Source: Chaunax sp. Z400
Taxonomy: Eukaryota > Chordata > Actinopteri > Lophiiformes > Chaunacidae
DNA: 64,000 nt
Direction: 5' to 3'
NCBI GenBank assembly: GCA_037577475.1
Contig: JBAGJB010000184.1
Location: 186,001 to 250,000, forward strand
Part shown: positions 44,520-56,840 of the stretch, in pieces
Position numbering within the stretch: position 1 is the stretch's first letter
Layout: every line of letters starts with the position of its first letter
The notes under the pieces: generated by a model
Seen by the model: only the letters and a program-made list of their open reading frames with translations
The model's database searches: none
Told to the model about the DNA's origin: nothing
Translations under genes and position numbers: made by a program

Positions 44520-47183
44520 ACAACAACACAAACCTATAGGCTCAATATGACAATAACACAAACCTATAGGCTCAATATAACAATAACACAAACCTATAGA
44601 GTCATTATAACAACAACACTTTCCTATAGGCTCATTATAACAACAACACAAACCTATAGGCTCAATATAACAACAACACAAACCTAGAGGATCATTATAA
44701 CAACAACCTAAACCTATAGGGTCATTATAACAACAACACAAAACTATGGGCTCAATGTAACAACAACACAAACCTTTAGGGCTCAATATAGCAACACAAA
44801 TCTATATTCTCATTATAACAACAACACAAACCTATAGGCTCATTATAACAACAAGACAAACCTATAGGCTCAATGTCACCACACACAAACCTATAGGCTC
44901 AATAACAACACAAACCTATAGGCTCATTATAACAACAACACAAACCTATGGGCTCAATGTAACAACAACACAAACCTATAGGCTGAATATAGCAACACAA
45001 ACCTATATTCTCAATAGAATAACAACACAAACCCATAGGCTCAATATAACAACAACAAAAACCTATAGGGTCATTATGACAACAACACAAACCTATAGGC
45101 TCAATATAACAACAACACAAACCGATAAGCTCATTATAACAACAACACAAACCTATAGGCTCAATAGAACAACAGCACAAACCTATAGGCTCATTATAAC
45201 AACAGCAAAAACCTATAGGCTCATTATAACAACAACACAAACCTATAGACTCATTATAACAACAACACAAACCTATAGACCCATTATAACAACAACACAA
45301 ACCTATAGGGTCAATATAGCAACACAAACCTATAGAGTCATTATAACAACAACACAAACCTAGAGGATCATTATAACAACAACATAAACCTATAGGGTCA
45401 TTATAACAACAACACAAACCTATGGGCTCAATGTAACAACAACACAAACCTATAGGCTCAATATGACAACAACACAAACCTATAGGGTCATTATGACAAC
45501 AACACAAACCTATAGGCTCAATATAACAACATCACAAACCTATAGAGTCATTATAACAACTACACAAACCTATAGGCTCATTATAACAACAACACAAACC
45601 TATAGGCTCAATGTAACCACACACAAACCTATAGACTCATTATAACAACAACACAAACCTATAGGATCAATAGAACAACAACACAAACCTATAGGCTCAA
45701 TATAACAACAACACAAACCTATAGGATCGTTATAACAACAACACAAACCTATAGACTCATTATAACAACAACACAAACCTATAGACTCATTATAACAACA
45801 ACACAAACCTATAGGGTCAATATAGCAACAGAAAACCTATAGAGTCATTATAACAACAACACAAACCTAGAGGATCATTATAACAACAACATAAACCTAT
45901 AGGGTCATTATAACAACAACACAAACCTATGGGCTCAATGTAACAACAACACAAACCTATGGGCTCAATATGACAAAAACATAAAACCTATAGACTCATT
46001 AGAACAACAACACAAACCTATAGACTCATTATAACAACAACACAAACCTATAGGCTCAATATGACAAACACATAAACCTATAGGATCGTTATAACAACAA
46101 CACAAACCTATAGACTCATAACAACAACACAAACCTATAGGGTCAATATAGCAACACAAACCTATAGAGTCATTATAACAACAACACAAACCTATAGGCT
46201 AAATAACAACACAAACCTATAGGCTCATTATAACAACAACACAAACCTATAGGATCAATAGAACAACAACACAAACCTATAGACTCAATATAACAACAAC
46301 ACAAACCTATAGGCTCAATAACAACACAAACCTATAGGCTCATTATAACAACAACACAAACCTATAGGCTCAATAGAACAACAACACAAACCAATAGCCT
46401 CAATAACAACACAAACCTATAGGCTCATTATAACAACAACGCAAACCTATAGACTCAATATAACAACAACAAAAACCTATAGGATCAATACAACAACACC
46501 ACAAACCTATAGGATCAATAGAACACAAACCTATAGGCTCAATATGACAATCACACAAACCTATAGACTCATTATAACAACAACACAAACCTATACACTC
46601 ATTATAACAACAACACAAACCTATACACTCATTATAACAACAACACAAACCTATAGGCTCAATATGACAACAAAACAAACCTATAGGCTCAATATGACAA
46701 ACACACAAACCTATAGACTCATTATAACAACAACACAAACCTATAGACTCATTATAACAACAACACAAACCTATAGACTCATTATAACAACAACACAAAC
46801 CTATACACTCATTATAACAACAACACAAACCTATACACTCATTATAACAACAACACAAACCTATAGGATCAATAGAACAACAACACAAACCTATAGGCTC
46901 AATATGACAATAACACAAACCTATAGGCTCAATATAACAATAACACAAACCTATAGAGTCATTATAACAACAACACTTTCCTATAGGCTCATTATAACAA
47001 CAACACAAACCTATAGGCTCAATATAACAACAACACAAACCTAGAGGATCATTATAACAACAACCTAAACCTATAGGGTCATTATAACAACAACACAAAA
47101 CTATGGGCTCAATGTAACAACAACACAAACCTTTAGGGCTCAATATAGCAACACAAATCTATATTCTCATTATAACAACAACA
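43095..47183 (+). repeat. 2.36-kb tandem higher-order repeat pair
   Basis: About 43,095-45,450 is followed by a partial copy, 45,451-47,183, at an offset of 2,356. The offset becomes 2,357 after a local irregularity at about 45,829-45,840, where the usual CACAAACC reads CAGAAAACC. Shared landmarks include the GTAACCACACAC unit, AACATAAAACC (about 43,621 and 45,977), three consecutive GACTCATTA units within the TATACACTC cluster, AATATGACAATAAC (about 44,545 and 46,902) and CACTTTCC. The second copy has a private ATGACAATCACAC unit near 46,545. Confidence 0.84.
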
Positions 47184-47691
47184 TAAACCTATAGGGTCAT
47201 TATAACAACAACACAAACCTATGGGCTCAATGTAACAACAACACAAACCTATGGGCTCAATATGACAAAAACATAAAACCTATAGACTCATTAGAACAAC
47301 AACACAAACCTATAGACTCATTATAACAACAACACAAACCTATAGGCTCAATATGACAAACACATAAACCTATAGGATCGTTATAACAACAACACAAACC
47401 TATAGACTCATAACAACAACACAAACCTATAGGGTCAATATAGCAACACAAACCTATAGAGTCATTATAACAACAACACAAACCTATAGGCTAAATAACA
47501 ACACAAACCTATAGGCTCATTATAACAACAACACAAACCTATAGGATCAATAGAACAACAACACAAACCTATAGACTCAATATAACAACAACACAAACCT
47601 ATAGGCTCAATAACAACACAAACCTATAGGCTCATTATAACAACAACACAAACCTATAGGCTCAATAGAACAACAACACAAACCAATAGCC

Positions 47692-48567
47692 TCAATAACA
47701 ACACAAACCTATAGGCTCATTATAACAACAACGCAAACCTATAGACTCAATATAACAACAACAAAAACCTATAGGATCAATACAACAACACCACAAACCT
47801 ATAGGATCAATAGAACACAAACCTATAGGCTCAATATGACAAACACACAAACCTATAGACTCATTATAACAACAACACAAACCTATACACTCATTATAAC
47901 AACAACACAAACCTATACACTCATTATAACAACAACACAAACCTATAGGCTCAATATGACAACAAAACAAACCTATAGGCTCAATATGACAAACACACAA
48001 ACCTATAGACTCATTATAACAACAACACAAACCTATACACTCATTATAACAACAACACAAACCTATACACTCATTATAACAACAACACAAACCTATGGGC
48101 TCAATGTAACAACAACACAAACCTATAGGCTGAATATAGCAACACAAACCTATATTCTCAATAGAATAACAACACAAACCCATAGGCTCAATATAACAAC
48201 AACAAAAACCTATAGGGTCATTATGACAACAACACAAACCTATAGGCTCAATATAACAACAACACAAACCGATAAGCTCATTATAACAACAACACAAACC
48301 TATAGGCTCAATAGAACAACAGCACAAACCTATAGGCTCATTATAACAACAGCAAAAACCTATAGGCTCATTATAACAACAACACAAACCTATAGGCTCA
48401 GTGTAACAACAACACAAACCTATAGAGTCATTATAACAACAACACAAACCAATAGGATCAATAGAACAACAACACAAACCTATAGGCTCAATATGACAAC
48501 ACCACAAACCTATAGGATCAATAGAACAACAACACAAACCTATAGGATCAATAGAACAACAACACAA
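47692..48567 (-). other. Longest minus-strand open frame (291 codons), judged non-coding
   Basis: This frame reads the Cys-rich decapeptide CCCYNEPIGL with variants (CCCSIDPIGL, CCCHNDPIGL, CCCYNECIGL, CCYIDPIGL). The start is TTG, not ATG, as in the other minus-strand frames I checked (for example 195-587, TTG; 683-1,168, GTG). The in-frame codons of the consensus unit contain no ATG on this strand. There is no leader, membrane segment or unique domain. Its length reflects the absence of frame-breaking 25-bp and 29-bp units in the mosaic block. A repetitive cysteine-rich protein cannot be ruled out from sequence alone, but nothing favours it. Confidence 0.85.
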
Positions 48568-48580
48568 ACCTTATAGGATC
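47692..48580 (+). repeat. Mosaic junction block joining two HOR lineages
   Basis: The left part (to about 48,090) matches the TATACACTC/GACAACAAAAC block of the 5.9-6.1 kb type. At about 48,090 it switches to CCTATGGGCTC, GGCTGAATATAGC, CCCATAGGCTC, CCGATAAGCTC and GCTCAGTG, the order found at 17.45-17.95 kb. It ends with an anomalous CCTTATAGG (one extra T) near 48,570, before another series begins with AATATGACAAACACAT. The block reads as a recombination product. The longest minus-strand open frame (291 codons) lies here because no 25-bp or 29-bp unit interrupts it. Confidence 0.78.
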
Positions 48581-51500
48581 AATATGACAAACACATAAAC
48601 CTATAGGATCGTTATAACAACAACACAAACCTATAGACTCATTATAACAACAACACAAACCTATAGGGTCAATATAACAACAACACAAACCTATAGAGTC
48701 ATTATAACAACAACACAAACCTATAGGCTAAATAACAACACTAACCTATAGGCTCATTATAACAACAACACAAACCTATAGGATCAATAGAACAACAACA
48801 CAAACCTATAGACTCAATAGAACAACAACACAAACCTATAGGCTCAATAACAACACAAACCTATAGGCTCAATAACAACACAAACCTATAGGCTCATTAT
48901 AACAACAACACAAACCTATAGGCTCAATAGAACAACACAAACCTATAGCCTCAATAACAACACAAACCTATAGGCTCATTATAACAACAACACAAACCTA
49001 TAGGCTCAGTGTAACAACAACACAAACCTATAGACTCATTATAACAACAACACAAACCTATAGGCTCATTATAACAACATGACAAACCTATAGGCTCAAT
49101 GTCACCACACACAAACCTATAGGCTCAATATAACAACAACACAAACCTATAGGCTCAATAACAACACAAACCTATAGGCTCATTATAACAACAACACAAA
49201 CCTATAGGCTCAATCGAACAACAACACAAACCTATAGCCTCAATAACAACACAAACCTATAGGCCCATTATAACAACAACACAAACCTATAGACTCAATA
49301 TAAAAACAACAAAAACCTATAGGATCAATACAACAACACCACAAACCTATAGGACCAATAGAACAACAACACAAACCTATAGGATCAATAGAACACAAAC
49401 CTATAGGCTCAATATAGCAACACAAACCTATATTCTCATTATAACAACAACACAAAGCTATAGGCTCAATAACAACACAAACCTATAGGCTCAATGTCAC
49501 CACACACAAACCTATATGCTCAATAACAACACAAACCTATAGGCTCATGATAACAACAACACAAACCTATAGGCTCAATAGAACAACAACACAAACCTAT
49601 AGGCTGAATATAGCAACACACACCTATATTCTCAATAGAACAACAACACAAACCTATAGGCTCAATATAACAACAACACAAACCTATAGGGTCATTATGA
49701 CAACAACACAAACCTATAGGCTCAATATAACAACAACACAAACCGATAAGCTCATTATAACAACAACACAAACCTATAGGCTCAATAGAACAACAGCACA
49801 AACCTATAGGCTCATTATAACAACAACACAAACCTATAGGCTCAGTGTAACAACAACATAAACCTATAGACTCATTATAACAACAACACAAACCTATAGG
49901 CTCATTATAACAACAAGACAAACCTATAGGCTCAATGTCACCACACACAAACCTATAGGCTCATTATAACAACAACACAAACCTCTAGGCTCAATAGAAC
50001 AACAGCACAAACCTATAGGCTCATTATAACAACAACACAAACCTATAGGCTCAGTGTAACAACAACATAAACCTATAGACTCATTATAACAACAACACAA
50101 ACCTATAGGCTCATTATAACAACAACACAAACCTATAGGCTCAATGTCACCACACACAAACCTATAGGCTCAATATAACAACAACACAAACCTATAGGCT
50201 CAAAAACAACACAAACCTATAGGCTCATTATAACAACAACACAAACCTATAGGCTCAATAGAACAACAACACAAACCTATAGCCTCAATAACAACACAAA
50301 CCTATAGGCTCATTATAACAACAACACAAACCTATAGACTCAATATAACAACAACAAAAACCTATAGGCTCAATATGACAACACCACAAACCTATAGGCT
50401 CAATATGACAACACCACAAACCTATAGGATCAATAGAACAACAACGCAAAACTATGGGCTCAATGTAACAACAACACAAACCTATAGGCTCAATGTAACA
50501 ACAACACAAATCAATATTCTCATTATAACAACAACACAAACCTATAGGCTCATTATAACAAGACAAACCTATAGGCTCAATGTCACCACACACAAACCTA
50601 TAGGCTCAATAACAACACAAACCTATAGGCCCATTATAACAACAACACAAACCTATAGGCCCATTATAACAACAACACAAACCTATAGACTCAATATAAA
50701 AACAACAAAAACCTATAGGATCAATACAACAACACCACAAACCTATAGGACCAATAGAACAACACCACAAACCTATAGGACCAATAGAACAATAACACAA
50801 ACCTATAGGCTCAATATAGCAACACAAACCTATATTCTCATTATAACAACAACACAAACCTATATTCTCATTATAACAACAACACAAACCTATAGGCTCA
50901 ATAACAACACAAACCTATAGGCTCATGATAACAACAACACAAACCTATAGGCTCAATAGAACAACAACACAAACCTATAGGCTCATTATAACAACAACAC
51001 AAACCTATAGGATCAATAGAACAACACAAACCTATAGGCTCAATATGACAACAACACAAACCTATAGGCTCAATATGACAACAACACAAACCTATAGGCT
51101 CAATATAACAACAACACAAACCTATAGAGTCATTATAACAACTACACAAACCTATAGGCTCATTATAACAACAACACAAACGTATAGGCTCAATGTAACC
51201 ACACACAAACCTATAGACTCATTATAACAACAACACAAACCTATAGGATCAATAGAACAACAACACAAACCTATAGGCTCAATATAACAACAGCACAAAC
51301 CTATAGGCTCAATATAACAACAGCACAAACCTATAGGATCGTTATAACAACAACACAAACCTATAGACTCATTATAACAACAACACAAACCTATAGGGTC
51401 AATATAGCAACACAAACCTATAGGGTCAATATAGCAACACAAACCTATAGAGTCATTATAACAACAACACAAACCTATAGGCTAAATAACAACACAAACC

Positions 51501-52295
51501 TATAGGCTCATTATAACAACAACACAAACCTATAGGATCAATAGAACAACAACACAAACCTATAGACTCAATAGAACAACACAAACCTATAGGCTCAATA
51601 ACAACACAAACCTATAGGCTCATTATAACAACAACACAAACCTATAGGCTCAATAGAACAACACAAACCTATAGCCTCAAGAACAACACAAACCTATAGC
51701 CTCAAGAACAACACAAACCTATAGCCTCAAGAACAACACAAACCTATAGGCTCATTATAACAACAACACAAACCTATAGGATCAATAGAACAACACAAAC
51801 CTATAGGCTCAATATAACAACAACACAAACCTATAGAGTCATTATAACAACTACACAAACCTATAGGCTCATTATAACAACAACACAAACCTATAGGCTC
51901 AATGTAACCACACACAAACCTATAGGCTCATTATAACAACAACACAAACCTATAGGATCAATAGAACAACAACACAAACCTATAGGCTCAATATAACAAC
52001 ACAAACCTATAGGATCGTTATAACAACAACACAAACCTATAGACTCATTATAACAACAACACAAACCTATAGGGTCAATATAGCAACACAAACCTATAGA
52101 GTCGTTATAACAACAACACAAACCTATAGGCTAAATAACAACACAAACCTATAGGCTCATGATAACAACAACACAAACCTATAGGATCAATAGAACAACA
52201 ACACAAACCTATAGACTCAATAGAACAACAACACAAACCTATAGGCTCAATAGAACAACAACACAAACCTATAGACTCAATATAACAACAACACA

Positions 52296-52420
52296 AACCT
52301 ATAGGCTCAATAACAACACAAACCTATAGGCTCAATAACAACACAAACCTATAGGCTCAATAACAACACAAACCTATAGGCTCAATAACAACACAAACCT
52401 ATAGGCTCAATAACAACACA
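52296..52420 (+). repeat. Homogeneous run of five identical 25-bp units
   Basis: Five consecutive units start at 52,296, 52,321, 52,346, 52,371 and 52,396. Each is exactly 25 bp with the variable part GGCTCAATAACAAC. Elsewhere this 25-bp type is usually single. The matching run in the next HOR (53,568-53,667) has four. This is the clearest local example of single-unit amplification in the window. Confidence 0.9.
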
Positions 52421-53567
52421 AACCTATAGGCTCATTATAACAACAACACAAACCTATAGGCTCAATAGAACAACAACACAAACCTATAGCCTCAATAACA
52501 ACACAAACCTATAGGCTCATTATAACAACAACGCAAACCTATAGACTCAATATAACAACAACAAAAAACTATAGGATCAATACAACAACACCACAAACCT
52601 ATAGGATCAATTGAACACAAACCTATAGGCTCAATATGACAAACACATAAACCTATAGACTCATTATAACAACAACACAAACCTATACACTCATTATAAC
52701 AACAACACAAACCTATACACTCATTATAACAACAACACAAACCTATAGGATCAATAGAACAACAACACAAACCTATAGGCTCAATATGACAACAACACAA
52801 ACCTATAGGCTCAATATAACAATAACACAAACCTATAGAGTCATTATAACAACAACACATTCCTATAGGCTCATTATAACAACAACACATTCCTATAGGC
52901 TCATTATAACAACAACACAAACCTATAGGCTCAATATAACAACAACACAAACCTATAGGCTCATTATAACAACAACACAAACATATAGGATCAATAGAAC
53001 AACACAAACCTATAGGCTCAATATGACAACAACACAAACCTATAGGGTCATTATGACAACAACACAAACCTATAGGCTCAATATAACAACAACACAAACC
53101 TATAGAGTCATTATAACAACTACACAAACCTATAGGCTCATTATAACAACAACACAAACCTATAGGCTCAATGTAACCACACACAAACCTATAGACTCAT
53201 TATAACAACAACACAAACCTATAGGATCAATAGAACAACAACACAAACCTATAGGCTCAATATAACAACAACACAAACCTATAGGATCGTTATAACAACA
53301 ACACAAACCTATAGACTCGTTATAACAACAACACAAACCTATAGGGTCAATATAGCAACACAAACCTATAGAGTCATTATAACAACAACACAAACCTATA
53401 GGCTAAATAACAACACAAACCTATAGGCTCATTATAACAACAACACAAACCTATAGGATCAATAGAACAACAACACAAACCTATAGACTCAATATAACAA
53501 CAACACAAACCTATAGGCTCAATAGAACAACAACACAAACCTATAGACTCAATAGAACAACAACACA

Positions 53568-53667
53568 AACCTATAGGCTCAATAACAACACAAACCTATA
53601 GGCTCAATAACAACACAAACCTATAGGCTCAATAACAACACAAACCTATAGGCTCAATAACAACACA
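53568..53667 (+). repeat. Homogeneous run of four identical 25-bp units
   Basis: Units of GGCTCAATAACAAC type start at 53,568, 53,593, 53,618 and 53,643, followed by a normal 30-bp GGCTCATTA unit at 53,668. It occupies the same relative position as the five-unit run at 52,296-52,420. Confidence 0.9.
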
Positions 53668-54840
53668 AACCTATAGGCTCATTATAACAACAACACAAAC
53701 CTATAGGCTCAATAGAACAACAACACAAACCTATAGCCTCAATAACAACACAAACCTATAGGCTCATTATAACAACAACGCAAACCTATAGACTCAATAT
53801 AACAACAACAAAAAACTATAGGATCAATACAACAACACCACAAACCTATAGGATCAATTGAACACAAACCTATAGGCTCAATATGACAAACACATAAACC
53901 TATAGACTCATTATAACAACAACACAAACCTATACACTCATTATAACAACAACACAAACCTATAGGCTCAATATGACAACAACACAAACCTATAGGCTCA
54001 ATATAACAATAACACAAACCTATAGAGTCATTATAACAACAACACATTCCTATAGGCTCATTATAACAACAACACAAACCTATAGGCTCAATATAACAAC
54101 AACACAAACCTAGAGGATCATTATAACAACAACATAAACCTATAGGGTCATTATAACAACAACACAAAACTATGGGCTCAATGTAACAACACAAACCTTT
54201 TGGGCTCAATATAGCAACACAAATCTATATTCTCATTATAACAAAAACACAAACCTATAGGCTCATTATAACAACAAGACAAACCTATAGGCTCAATGTC
54301 ACCACACACAAACCTATAGGCTCAATAACAACACAAACCTATAGGCTCATTATAACAACAACACAAACCTATGGGCTCAATGTAACAACAACACAAACCT
54401 ATAGGCTGAATATAGCAACACAAACCTATATTCTCAATAGAATAACAACACAAACCCATAGGCTCAATATAACAACAACAAAAACCTATAGGGTCATTAT
54501 GACAACAACACAAACCTATAGGCTCAATATAACAACAACATAAACCGATAAGCTCATTATAACAACAACACAAACCTATAGGCTCAATTGAACAACAGCA
54601 CAAACCTATAGGCTCAATAGAACAACAGCACAAACCTAAAGGCTCATTATAACAACAGCAAAAACCTATAGGCTCAGTGTAACAACAACACAAACCTATA
54701 GAGTCATTATAACAACAACACAAACCAATAGGATCAATAGAACAACAACACAAACCTATAGGCTCAACATGACAACACCACAAACCTATAGGATCAATAG
54801 AACAACAACACAAACCTATAGGATCAATAGAACAACAACA

Positions 54841-56840
54841 CAAACCTATAGGATCGATATGACAAACACATAAACCTATAGGATCGTTATAACAACAACA
54901 CAAACCTATAGACTCATTATAACAACAACAAATACCTATAGGGTCAATATAACAACAACACAAACCTATAGAGTCATTATAACAACAACACAAACCTATA
55001 GGCTAAATAACAACACTAACCTATAGGCTCATTATAACAACAAACAAACCTATAGGATCAATAGAACAACAACACAAACCTATAGACTCAATAGAACAAC
55101 AACACAAACCTATAGGCTCAATAACAACACAAACCTATAGGCTCATTATAACAACAACACAAACCTATAGGCTCAATAGAACAACACAAACCTATAGCCT
55201 CAATAACAACACAAACCTATAGGCTCATTATAACAACAACACAAACCTATAGGCTCAGTGTAACAACAACACAAACCTATAGACTCATTATAACAACAAC
55301 ACAAACCTATAGGCTCATTATAACAACAAGACAAACCTATAGGCTCAATGTCACCACACACAAACCTATAGGCTCAATATAACAACAACACAAACCTATA
55401 GGCTCAATAACAACACAAACCTATAGGCTCATTATAACAACAACACAAACCTATAGGCTCAATCGAACAACAACACAAACCTATAGCCTCAATAACAACA
55501 CAAACCTATAGGCCCATTATAACAACAACACAAACCTATAGACTCAATATAAAAACAACAAAAACCTATAGGATCAATACAACAACACCACAAACCTATA
55601 GGACCAATAGAACAACAACACAAACCTATAGGATCAATAGAACACAAACCTATAGGCTCAATATAGCAACACAAACCTATATTCTCATTATAACAACAAC
55701 ACAAAGCTATAGGCTCAATAACAACACAAACCTATAGGCTCAATGTCACCACACACAAACCTATATGCTCAATAACAACACAAACCTATAGGCTCATGAT
55801 AACAACAACACAAACCTATAGGCTCAATAGAACAACAACACAAACCTATAGGCTGAATATAGCAACACACACCTATATTCTCAATAGAACAACAACACAA
55901 ACCTATAGGCTCAATATAACAACAACACAAACCTATAGGGTCATTATGACAACAACACAAACCTATAGGCTCAATATAACAACAACACAAACCGATAAGC
56001 TCATTATAACAACAACACAAACCTATAGGCTCAATAGAACAACAGCACAAACCTATAGGCTCATTATAACAACAACACAAACCTATAGGCTCAGTGTAAC
56101 AACAACATAAACCTATAGACTCATTATAACAACAACACAAACCTATAGGCTCATTATAACAACAAGACAAACCTATAGGCTCAATGTCACCACACACAAA
56201 CCTATAGGCTCATTATAACAACAACACAAACCTCTAGGCTCAATAGAACAACAGCACAAACCTATAGGCTCATTATAACAACAACACAAACCTATAGGCT
56301 CAGTGTAACAACAACATAAACCTATAGACTCATTATAACAACAACACAAACCTATAGGCTCATTATAACAACAAGACAAACCTATAGGCTCAATGTCACC
56401 ACACACAAACCTATAGGCTCAATATAACAACAACACAAACCTATAGGCTCAAAAACAACACAAACCTATAGGCTCATTATAACAACAACACAAACCTATA
56501 GGCTCAATAGAACAACAACACAAACCTATAGCCTCAATAACAACACAAACCTATAGGCTCATTATAACAACAACACAAACCTATGGACTCAATATAACAA
56601 CAACAAAAACCTATAGGCTCAATATGACAACACCACAAACCTATAGGCTCAATATGACAACACCACAAACCTATAGGATCAATAGAACAACAACGCAAAA
56701 CTATGGGCTCAATGTAACAACAACACAAACCTATAGGCTCAATGTAACAACAACACAAATCTATATTCTCATTATAACAACAACACAAACCTATAGGCTC
56801 ATTATAACAACAACACAAACCTATAGGCTCAATGTCACCA
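54841..56840 (+). repeat. Partial second copy of the 6.25-kb higher-order repeat
   Basis: This stretch follows the order of 48.58-50.59 kb at 6,249-6,275 bp offset: AATATGACAAACACAT, CACTAACC, AATCGAAC, GGCCCATTA, TATATGCTC (55,758), CCGATAAGCTC (about 55,991) and CCTCTAGG (about 56,231). It has private changes: GGATCGATATGAC near 54,852, an ACAAACAAACC irregularity near 55,038 and CCTATGGACTC near 56,581. The similarity continues to the right to about 57.8 kb, so the 2.86-kb HOR that follows shares its first part with this family. Confidence 0.8.

Larger units (their letters stand above)
51830..54235 (+). repeat. 1.25-1.27-kb tandem higher-order repeat pair
   Basis: The stretch beginning near 51,830 (the CAACTACAC and GTAACCACACAC units) recurs from about 53,100 at offsets of 1,269-1,272, falling to 1,247 after the run of 25-bp units. 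Both copies contain GGCTAAATAAC, a cluster of GACTCAATA and GGCTCAATAGAAC units, a homogeneous run of GGCTCAATAAC 25-bp units, AAAACTATAGG, GGATCAATTGAAC, TATACACTC units and the CACATTCC variant. The first copy has five 25-bp units (52,296-52,420) and the second has four (53,568-53,667). Confidence 0.8.
48581..54840 (+). repeat. 6.25-kb higher-order repeat
   Basis: Landmarks here recur 6,249-6,275 bp downstream: CACTAACC (48,739 to 55,014), TATATGCTC (49,509 to 55,758), CCTCTAGG (about 49,982 to 56,231), GGCTGAATATAGC and the 209-bp pair. The small drift in offset is explained by an extra 25-bp GGCTCAATAAC unit near 48,865 plus one base. The left part also matches 18.3-20.4 kb (for example at an offset of 29,977), linking this domain to the mixed zone. 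The 51.8-54.2 kb part contains its own 1.27-kb tandem repeat. Confidence 0.8.

Noticed and set aside
52296..52420. Microsatellite (AAC)n expansion
   Set aside because: The AAC/ACA tail stays within two to four triplets per unit throughout. The expansion here is of whole 25-bp units, not of the trinucleotide.
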